Source of the DNA: Gammaproteobacteria bacterium
GTDB taxonomy: Bacteria; Pseudomonadota; Gammaproteobacteria; Magnimaribacterales; TMED112
Direction of reading: 5' to 3'
Length of the DNA stretch: 6,984 bases
Assembly (NCBI GenBank): GCA_002684055.1
Contig: NYUL01000060.1
Coordinates: 3,259 to 10,242 of the forward strand
The notes beneath the pieces are model-generated. The model did no database searches and was not told the origin of the DNA. It worked only from the letters and a program-made list of their open reading frames with translations. This document shows, in pieces, positions 1-4,958 of this stretch (the first letter of the stretch is position 1; each line of letters opens with the position of its first letter). The position numbers and the translations under genes were made by a program.

Positions 1-574
1 CAAGCAGTGTGCATGCTGCCGGGTTAGCTTGCCTTATTTTTGCAGTCTTTGCATCCAGAACAAAGATAGGTTCGTTGGCAGTAGAAAATATAGAGCGATA
101 ATGGGCGTCATACTCTTTTCGTTCCTCATGACTTTGCTCAACTGCAATTTGTGCTTTTACAAGTTGTTGCTGGGTCTCCGATATACTTCGTAAATCTCTA
201 CCCAACAACAAAATATTATCATTCTGGCCCACCAAATGAGCATTATACCGAACCGGAAACTGCCATTTAGCATTATCTTGATGATTGAGTTCTATAGAAT
301 GTAGTATGGTTTGTCCTGAATTGAGCTTACCTAATGCCCGTTCTAATTTTGGTACACTATCCATAGTTAGGAATTTAGTAATATTTTTACCTTCCCAATG
401 GGATAAATCCCCATAATACTGTTCAGATTGGTTAACTAGAACTGATTTAATTGAGCCCTTTAAATCTATCATGACGGCTATATCTGATGAAGTTGCTAAG
501 ATGTTTCCCAAGAATTCTGGCTCGATCATGGGTATTGAGCCAAAATCCCAAAAAGTACTTGCGCTAGTCTTCAT
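1..574 (-). CDS. ppsR: Photosynthesis gene repressor PpsR/CrtJ, N-terminal part (cut by window edge)
   Basis: Transcriptional repressor of bacteriochlorophyll, carotenoid and light-harvesting genes, expected to bind TGT-N12-ACA palindromes under oxygen. My translation gives 191 codons from an ATG at 574-572, open to the window edge; the family is about 460-480 residues, so the later PAS domain, the C-terminal helix-turn-helix and the redox cysteines of that half lie outside. Visible are an N-terminal PAS-like domain (about residues 17-127, with LSHWEGKNITKFL at 57-69, IELNHQD at 94-100 and ILLLGRDLR at 121-129), the glutamine-rich linker helix (about 130-160, SETQQQLVKAQIAVEQ) and the beginning of PAS1 (from about 161, YRSIFSTANEPIFVLD). 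These match Rhodobacter PpsR from memory, residue for residue in blocks. The start codon overlaps the ppaA stop (ATGA), implying translational coupling. A second ATG at codon 16 has no better ribosome binding site, so the first was kept. Confidence 0.93.
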   Translation of the reverse strand, partial: MKTSASTFWDFGSIPMIEPEFLGNILATSSDIAVMIDLKGSIKSVLVNQSEQYYGDLSHWEGKNITKFLTMDSVPKLERALGKLNSGQTILHSIELNHQDNAKWQFPVRYNAHLVGQNDNILLLGRDLRSISETQQQLVKAQIAVEQSHEERKEYDAHYRSIFSTANEPIFVLDAKTAKIRQANPAACTLL

Positions 575-1512
575 CTACTAGCTCTATTTGTCAGTTTTAC
601 AGACATTTTATCAGATTTACGGTGCTCTACTTTGGATATAACAAGTTCAATGTCGTTGGTGTAAGCGTCTGCCGTTACTTTTTCCTTTAGTTCCGGCTCT
701 AGATCTAGAATTTTGCCACCAATAAAAATTAAAGGTCTTTGATTCCCTTGCTCTTTTATAGATTTGACGCTTTTGTCTATATAATCGAGTGAGTGATGTC
801 CTGCACATGAGAACAAAACGGCTGAGAAGTCATGGTCATTACAAAGGTTAACGATTTCTTCTGAGTCGGTTGAATGTAAAATCTTAACGGACTGCCCACG
901 TCTTCTGAGTTGATCCGCTAGTATTGATGGTCCAAGAGTATGCTGCTCATCCTTACAGATTATGAGCATTAGACCGTGGCGGGATATAATTTCAGCATCG
1001 CTGTTGCGATGTGTTATTAAATTATTCAAAATCATTTGAAGTCTTGATGTTGCCAAGGTGACTTGGCCAAAACCTTTAAGATCGTCCGCCCAGTCATTCC
1101 CTAGGTGCTCTGCCGCTAGGGGTATACAATAATCTATGAGTACTTCCGCAGGAATTGATTTTTGGTCCAGAACGTCAAGAGCAGAGTCCAGATCAAAATT
1201 CAAAGAAACGCTGTATCGCGTTAACCAATCAGCCGTTTCCGTGATTTTTTTCTGTTGTCCTGGCTGCATTTTTTTCCTGACGCCTGACAAAGCTCTCTTT
1301 GCGAGGTCGTCGATTTGTATTCTCAAATCGACCGTTGAAGTCGACGGTATTTCTCTGTTTGGCATTGAAGCGCCCTCAGCGTGCGGTTCATGAGGGGCTA
1401 TTTTCTCAATTGCCGCACTTAATTGTCCCACAGAGATACTTTCAGAACATGTACGTTCTGTCAAATTTATCCGACTAAATTTTTCGCCAAAATTGAAAAA
1501 GTGTCTTGTCAT
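571..1512 (-). CDS. ppaA: Cobalamin-binding antirepressor PpaA/AerR
   Basis: Regulator that works with PpsR/CrtJ on photosynthesis promoters; in Rhodobacter capsulatus AerR binds cobalamin and acts as a light-responsive antirepressor (established). The 313-residue product has an N-terminal stretch of about 49 residues that I do not recognise, then a helical segment (about 60-170) with LGNDWADDLKGFGQVTLATSRLQMIL at 137-162 in two conserved blocks, typical of the helical cap of B12 sensors. A Rossmann-like B12 domain follows (about 180-295): a strand LMLIIC, then DEQHTLG at 188-194 with H191 as the likely cobalt ligand, LADQLRRRG at 198-206, and FIGGKI at 263-268. The usual DxHxxG motif has Glu189 where Asp is expected. 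No DNA-binding domain is evident, consistent with action through PpsR. It is divergent from bchF and overlaps ppsR by 4 nt. The long start at 1512 has only a weak ribosome binding site (GAG at about 10 nt); an internal ATG at codon 50 has a stronger one. Confidence 0.92.
   Translation of the reverse strand: MTRHFFNFGEKFSRINLTERTCSESISVGQLSAAIEKIAPHEPHAEGASMPNREIPSTSTVDLRIQIDDLAKRALSGVRKKMQPGQQKKITETADWLTRYSVSLNFDLDSALDVLDQKSIPAEVLIDYCIPLAAEHLGNDWADDLKGFGQVTLATSRLQMILNNLITHRNSDAEIISRHGLMLIICKDEQHTLGPSILADQLRRRGQSVKILHSTDSEEIVNLCNDHDFSAVLFSCAGHHSLDYIDKSVKSIKEQGNQRPLIFIGGKILDLEPELKEKVTADAYTNDIELVISKVEHRKSDKMSVKLTNRASR
1309..1332 (-). repeat. Perfect inverted repeat (9-nt arms, 6-nt spacer) inside ppaA
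   Basis: GTCGATTTG (1309-1317) and CAAATCGAC (1324-1332) are exact reverse complements separated by six bases (1318-1323). In the ppaA mRNA this can form a 9-bp stem with a 6-nt loop, beginning 34 nt into the short form, over codons 61-68. A weaker inverted repeat (ACCGT at 1331-1335 with ACGGT at 1344-1348, or TCGAC at 1328-1332 with GTCGA at 1340-1344) shares bases with it, so the two stems would exclude each other. No T-run follows, so it is not an intrinsic terminator. Function unknown. Confidence 0.5.
1363..1378 (-). promoter_or_regulatory. Internal ribosome binding site and second ATG in ppaA (short form)
   Basis: On the minus strand TGAGGG (1378-1373) lies 7 nt before the in-frame ATG at 1365-1363, codon 50 of ppaA. 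This is a better placed and stronger Shine-Dalgarno match than anything ahead of the codon 1 start. Initiation here would give a 264-residue protein that keeps the whole helical and B12-binding region. Rhodobacter capsulatus AerR is known to occur in long and short N-terminal forms, so two products, or the short one alone, are plausible. The site is seen in the sequence; its use is inferred. Confidence 0.6.
1443..1460. repeat. Palindrome CAGAAC-N6-GTTCTG in the 5' part of ppaA
   Basis: A perfect 6-nt-arm inverted repeat (CAGAAC at 1443-1448, GTTCTG at 1455-1460) lies 53-70 nt inside the long ppaA reading frame, upstream of the internal start. It could be an operator-like site or a short RNA hairpin, or chance. 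It does not match the PpsR consensus, and the spacing differs from the alphaproteobacterial LexA direct repeat GTTC-N7-GTTC. Confidence 0.3.
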
Positions 1513-1557
1513 AATTGCTTACTCTAAACGTGGGTCGCGCATTGGTCGTTCATTACG

Positions 1558-1575
1558 TGTAAATACTCGTATACA
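1558..1575. promoter_or_regulatory. PpsR/CrtJ operator 1 (TGT-N12-ACA)
   Basis: TGTAAATACTCGTATACA matches the PpsR/CrtJ consensus exactly, and the symmetry extends to GTGTA...TACAC (1557-1561 and 1572-1576). It is distal to bchF and nearer to ppaA, overlapping the possible ppaA -10 region. PpsR family members bind pairs of such sites cooperatively (established). Confidence 0.8.
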
Positions 1576-1597
1576 CTCTTTCGGTAAAAAGTGTAAG
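1568..1597 (-). promoter_or_regulatory. Possible ppaA-ppsR promoter
   Basis: Reading leftward, CTTACA (1597-1592) and TATACG (1573-1568) are spaced 18 bp apart and match the -35 and -10 consensus at four of six positions each. Each hexamer overlaps a PpsR half-site, which would let PpsR control its own operon. Weak motif evidence; the actual start could be elsewhere in the region. Confidence 0.3.
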
Positions 1598-1609
1598 TTT
1601 TAATTGACA
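1592..1609. promoter_or_regulatory. PpsR/CrtJ operator 2 (TGT-N12-ACA), overlapping the bchF -35 box
   Basis: TGTAAGTTTTAATTGACA is a second exact match to the consensus, 34 bp from the first (start to start). Its right half-site ACA is the end of the TTGACA -35 hexamer for bchF, so a bound repressor would block RNA polymerase directly. The presence of two sites in a 150-bp region next to ppsR itself strongly supports the assignment. Confidence 0.82.
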
Positions 1610-1631
1610 TTCAGTATTGTGGGGCAATAAC
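1604..1631 (+). promoter_or_regulatory. Predicted sigma-70-type promoter of the bchFNBH operon
   Basis: A consensus -35 box TTGACA (1604-1609) is followed, after 16 bp, by AATAAC (1626-1631), which matches four of six bases of TATAAT. Transcription would start near 1638, leaving a leader of about 25 nt before the bchF ATG. The perfect -35 with a poor -10 fits a promoter held in check by a repressor over the -35. Predicted from sequence only. Confidence 0.55.
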
Positions 1632-1662
1632 CTTACTTAAGAAGCAGCCTTGGGGGACACCA

Positions 1663-2160
1663 ATGCAAAAACCGAACTGGGAGATTGGGCGGACGCCTCA
1701 ACTCTATACGTCCGAACAAAAGAAACGACGCGATGAAAGTATCTGGACCCTAATTCAGGGTATTCTGGCGCCTATTCAATTTGTAGCGTTCGCTGTTTCT
1801 ACAGTTCTTGTATTATGGTATCTTTGGACTGGTCAAGGATATGAAATTGCCACCATTTCAGTACTGGTTAAGACAGCACTTTTACTCACAATAATGGTCA
1901 CAGGTGCGATCTGGGAAAAGGTTGTTTTTGGTCAATATTTGCTTGCGCCAGCATTTTTTTGGGAGGATATTGTTAGCTTTTTTGTGATATTTCTACACTT
2001 AGCTTATGTTGTTTTACTGCTTGCAAACCACCATACAGAACAGTCGCTTATGCTTTTAGCGCTGTTAGCTTATTTAGCTTATATCGTAAATGCGTGTCAG
2101 TTTCTTTTAAAATTTAGAGCTGCAAAAACCCAATCAAACATGGGGGATAGTTATGCCTAA
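1663..2160 (+). CDS. bchF: 3-vinyl bacteriochlorophyllide hydratase BchF
   Basis: Adds water across the 3-vinyl group of the chlorin ring to give the 3-hydroxyethyl intermediate of bacteriochlorophyll a synthesis (family knowledge). The 165-residue product has the family's usual size and features: a polar N-terminus with YTSEQKKRRDESIWTLIQG at about 15-33 and LAPIQF at 35-40, then four hydrophobic segments at about 34-55, 63-83, 98-121 and 128-149, consistent with an integral membrane protein. Other landmarks are VFGQYLLAPAFFWEDIVS (88-105), with the ordered WED, and NACQFLLKFRAAK near the end. The ATG is preceded by GGGGGA (1652-1657) at 5 nt spacing. It is the first gene of the rightward operon, directly downstream of the PpsR operators, and its last 8 nt overlap bchN. 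Confidence 0.93.
   Translation: MQKPNWEIGRTPQLYTSEQKKRRDESIWTLIQGILAPIQFVAFAVSTVLVLWYLWTGQGYEIATISVLVKTALLLTIMVTGAIWEKVVFGQYLLAPAFFWEDIVSFFVIFLHLAYVVLLLANHHTEQSLMLLALLAYLAYIVNACQFLLKFRAAKTQSNMGDSYA
2142..2155 (+). promoter_or_regulatory. Ribosome binding site and start codon of bchN inside bchF
   Basis: GGGGGA (2142-2147) lies 5 nt before the ATG at 2153, the same sequence and spacing as ahead of bchF. It fixes the bchN start within the last codons of bchF and implies coupled translation. Confidence 0.7.
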
Positions 2161-3424
2161 AGATGCCCCACAACTTGGGTGTGCAGACTCTCCGATACTG
2201 AAAGAGCGCGGTCAGCATGAAGTTTTTTGTGGTTTGACGTCTATTGTTTGGCTTCACAGAAAAATGCAAGATGCATTCTTCTTGGTTGTTGGTTCACGGA
2301 CCTGCGCGCATTTGCTACAGAGTGCAGCTGGGGTAATGATTTTTGCTGAGCCGAGATTTGCAACGGCGATTCTTGAGGAAACAGATCTAGCTGGAATGGC
2401 TGATGCTCATGAGGAGCTCGATCGTAATGTAAGTCAGCTTCTGTCAAGGCGGCCTGACATTAAAAGACTTTTCTTAGTGGGGTCGTGCCCTTCCGAAGTA
2501 ATAAAAATAGATTTGTCTACAGTAGCAGAAAAATTAACAGAAAAATATTCTCCAAATGTAAATGTGATTAATTTCTCAGGTTCCGGCATCGAGACTACTT
2601 TTACTCAGGGCGAAGACGCCTGTCTCGAGGCGGTGATTCGTTCGCTTCCATCTAGCGAAAAAACCCAATTAGCTGTTTTGGGTGCACTTCCTGACATTGT
2701 GCAAGATCAAATGATGCGCCTATTGGAACAGCTTGGATTGGAAAATGTTTTTGTCCTTCCTCAAGTAAAATTTGATGATGATGTATCAATTGGCGCAAAT
2801 ACTCATTTCATTTGTGTCCAGCCTTTCTTAGGTGCCAGTTATGAGGAAATGGTTCGAAGGGGTGCTCAACCTATTTGCGCAAATTTTCCATTTGGTGCTG
2901 ATGGTACCACAAGATGGTTGTGGGCAATTGCGGAAAGATTTGATGTTTCAAAGGCCAAGTTTGATAAAGTGGTAGCAGCGCCAAAATTAAGAGCAGAGCA
3001 GGCAATAGCGGCGGTGGCAAGTGACCTCCGAGGAAAGTCAGTATTCTTTTTTCCTGATAGTCAGCTTGAAATTCCATTGGCTAGGTTTTTGGCTGCTGAA
3101 TGCGGCATGGAGCTAACTGAAGTTGGCAGTCCATTCATACATAAGTCTTTAGTTTATGCAGATTTGGCCGACCTGCCCGCTACAACACAAATTTCTGAAG
3201 GGCAAGATGTTGATAAACAGTTAGATAGAGTATTCGATTATAACCCTGATCTTACGGTATGCGGGTTGGGATTAGCAAATCCTTTAGAATCGAAAGGCCT
3301 CTCAACGAAATGGGCGATAGAATTAGTCTTTAGTCCAATTCATTTTTATGAACAGGCCGCTGATCTGGCAAGTTTATTTGCGCGCCCGTTAAAACGAGCA
3401 GATTTATTGAAGGTGAGCGCATAG
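2153..3424 (+). CDS. bchN: Light-independent protochlorophyllide reductase subunit N (BchN)
   Basis: One half of the catalytic NB component of dark-operative protochlorophyllide oxidoreductase (DPOR), a nitrogenase-like enzyme that reduces the C17-C18 double bond of protochlorophyllide using electrons from BchL. The 423-residue length is normal. The three cysteines that ligate the NB [4Fe-4S] cluster are present at C26 (EVFCGLTSIVWLHRKMQDAF region), C51 (GSRTCAHLLQSAAGV) and C112 (LVGSCPSEVIK), the same numbering as in Rhodobacter capsulatus, which also supports the chosen start. Other conserved blocks include NFSGSGIETTFTQGEDAC (139-156), FFFPDSQLEIPLARFLA in the C-terminal half, SEGQDVDKQLDR, and LTVCGLGLANPLESKGL and ATKWAIELVF-like STKWAIELVFSPIHFYEQA near the end. 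It overlaps bchF by 8 nt, and bchB starts 1 nt after its stop. The NifD resemblance is expected for the family; DPOR is clear from context. Confidence 0.97.
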   Translation: MPKDAPQLGCADSPILKERGQHEVFCGLTSIVWLHRKMQDAFFLVVGSRTCAHLLQSAAGVMIFAEPRFATAILEETDLAGMADAHEELDRNVSQLLSRRPDIKRLFLVGSCPSEVIKIDLSTVAEKLTEKYSPNVNVINFSGSGIETTFTQGEDACLEAVIRSLPSSEKTQLAVLGALPDIVQDQMMRLLEQLGLENVFVLPQVKFDDDVSIGANTHFICVQPFLGASYEEMVRRGAQPICANFPFGADGTTRWLWAIAERFDVSKAKFDKVVAAPKLRAEQAIAAVASDLRGKSVFFFPDSQLEIPLARFLAAECGMELTEVGSPFIHKSLVYADLADLPATTQISEGQDVDKQLDRVFDYNPDLTVCGLGLANPLESKGLSTKWAIELVFSPIHFYEQAADLASLFARPLKRADLLKVSA

Positions 3425-3425
3425 A

Positions 3426-4958
3426 ATGAAGCTATCTGTTTGGACATATGAAGGCCCCCCTCATGTAGGCGCCATCAGGGTCGCAACAGGAATGGAAAAA
3501 GTGCACCTAGTTTTGCATGCCCCACAAGGTGATACTTATGCTGATTTGCTATTCACCATGATTGAAAGAAGAAATCATAGGCCGCCAGTTACCTACACTA
3601 CTTTTCAAGCTCGAGATTTAGGTTCTGATACGGCCAGTTTATTTAAGTCTGCATGTCATGATGCTTACAATAGGTTTAAGCCAGATCTTTTATTAGTAGG
3701 TGCCTCATGTACCGCTGAATTAATTCAGGACGATCCTGGCGGGTTAGCGGAAGCGCTTGATCTCCCGATCCCTGTAGTTGCTTTAGAATTGCCGAGCTAT
3801 CAGAGAAAAGAAAATTTTGGTGCCGATGAAACTTTCTTCCAAATCGTAAAAAAATTAACAACGCCACAGCCACGGACGGAAAATATAAGCTGTAACTTAA
3901 TTGGGCCAACTGCTCTAGGTTTTCGACATCGAGATGATGTTGAGGAACTGGAAAAGGTCATCCAGAATTTAGGAATTGAGGTTAACGTTGTAGCTCCGAT
4001 GGGGTCAGAACCATCGGATATTGTAAATTTAGGAGCCGCCCACTTCAACGTTTTGATGTATCCGGAAACAGGAGAAAGTGCATGCAGGTATCTTGAGAAG
4101 AGCCTTGAGCAGCCATTTACAAAAACTGTTCCTATTGGTGTGGGTGCGCTTTCTGATTTCATTGCTGAAATTGAGACTATTACGGGCTTAACGAACCTGC
4201 AAAACAAAGTTGCGTCCCGGCTGCCTTGGTATTCTGCATCTGTCGATAGTACTTATCTAACTGGTAAAAGGGTATTTATTTTTGGTGATGGGTCCCATGT
4301 CATTTCCGCTGCGAGGATCGCCAAGGATGAGATAGGGTTTGAGGTTGTTGGGTTAGGTTGTTTTAATAGAGAAATGGCTCGGCCGGTAAGAGCTTTTGGA
4401 AAAACTTTAGGATGTGAGGCCCTTATAACTGAAGATTATTTAGAGGTAGAGGGCGCAATTTCTGAGTTAGCGCCCGAACTAATTCTTGGGACGCAAATGG
4501 AGAGGCATATAGGCAAAAGGCTTGGTATCCCGTGTGCAGTAATTTCTGCGCCAGTACACGTGCAAGATTTCCCTGCGCGTTATTCTCCTCAGATGGGGCC
4601 TGAGGGTGCGAATGTCATTTTCGATACATGGGTGCACCCGCTAGTAATGGGTCTTGAGGAGCATTTGCTCACAATGTTCAGGGAAGATTTTGAGTTTTCG
4701 GATGCAAACGGTCCTAGTCATCATGCAGCACACCAGCCTTCTACTGTGCAGAAAGAAAATAGATCCGAAGAAACGATACCTAAAGAAAATTCATCAAATG
4801 TTATCTGGATGACGGATGCTGAAAAAGAATTGCGTAAAATCCCTTTCTTTGTTCGTGGAAAGGCAAAAAGAAATACTGAACGATACGCTGTTGATCACGG
4901 TGTTATAGAAATTTCAATTGATACACTTTACGAGGCAAAAGCTCATTATGCTAGATAG
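3426..4958 (+). CDS. bchB: Light-independent protochlorophyllide reductase subunit B (BchB)
   Basis: Partner of BchN in the DPOR NB heterotetramer. The 510-residue protein carries the expected D36 (HAPQGDTYADLLF), the unusual aspartate ligand that completes the three-cysteine [4Fe-4S] cluster. It also has C95 (VGASCTAELIQDDPGG) and D274 (YSASVDSTYLTGKR), the residue proposed as a proton donor from the partner BchB; all by Rhodobacter capsulatus numbering. H378 (APVHVQDFPARYSPQ) sits in a conserved block. After the core (to about 424) comes a polar, probably disordered linker (about 426-458, rich in H, S, N, E and K). A C-terminal PCP_red-type domain follows (about 461-510: WMTDAEKELRKIPFFVRGKAKR, then ERYA and the final helix). 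A ribosome binding site (AGGTGAG, 3411-3417) lies at the end of bchN. Its last 11 nt overlap bchH in another frame. The shared cluster with BchN makes co-translation with bchN sensible. Confidence 0.97.
   Translation: MKLSVWTYEGPPHVGAIRVATGMEKVHLVLHAPQGDTYADLLFTMIERRNHRPPVTYTTFQARDLGSDTASLFKSACHDAYNRFKPDLLLVGASCTAELIQDDPGGLAEALDLPIPVVALELPSYQRKENFGADETFFQIVKKLTTPQPRTENISCNLIGPTALGFRHRDDVEELEKVIQNLGIEVNVVAPMGSEPSDIVNLGAAHFNVLMYPETGESACRYLEKSLEQPFTKTVPIGVGALSDFIAEIETITGLTNLQNKVASRLPWYSASVDSTYLTGKRVFIFGDGSHVISAARIAKDEIGFEVVGLGCFNREMARPVRAFGKTLGCEALITEDYLEVEGAISELAPELILGTQMERHIGKRLGIPCAVISAPVHVQDFPARYSPQMGPEGANVIFDTWVHPLVMGLEEHLLTMFREDFEFSDANGPSHHAAHQPSTVQKENRSEETIPKENSSNVIWMTDAEKELRKIPFFVRGKAKRNTERYAVDHGVIEISIDTLYEAKAHYAR

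Larger units (their letters stand above)
1513..1662. promoter_or_regulatory. Divergent control region between ppaA and bchF
   Basis: This 150-bp stretch is the only real intergenic space in the window. It separates the leftward ppaA-ppsR unit from the rightward bchFNBH unit and must hold promoters for both. It contains two TGT-N12-ACA palindromes (centres 34 bp apart), a -35/-10 pair toward bchF, a weaker pair toward ppaA, a small inverted repeat (TATTG-N5-CAATA, 1615-1629), and the bchF ribosome binding site. No FnrL-type TTGAT-N4-ATCAA site was seen. Confidence 0.85.

Noticed and set aside
1309..1332. Intrinsic terminator at the ppaA inverted repeat
   Set aside because: No T-run follows the stem in the direction of transcription and it lies inside an open reading frame.
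1136..1393. Rightward open frame of 85 codons opposite ppaA
   Set aside because: It lies fully antisense to the well-supported ppaA, has no recognisable domain and no convincing ribosome binding site.
2241..2447. Leftward 68-codon open frame inside bchN
   Set aside because: Antisense to a highly conserved coding region including the C51 block; no family resemblance.
2871..3077. Leftward 68-codon open frame inside bchN
   Set aside because: The leucine/proline-rich translation is a by-product of bchN codons; no independent support.
3676..4207. Two leftward overlapping open frames (77 and 135 codons) inside bchB
   Set aside because: Both are antisense to conserved BchB sequence, and they overlap each other in different frames.
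2153..4958. Nitrogenase NifD/NifK or chlorophyllide reductase BchY/BchZ
   Set aside because: Lengths, the BchB D36 ligand, the C-terminal PCP_red-type domain and the bchF/bchH neighbours identify DPOR subunits N and B.
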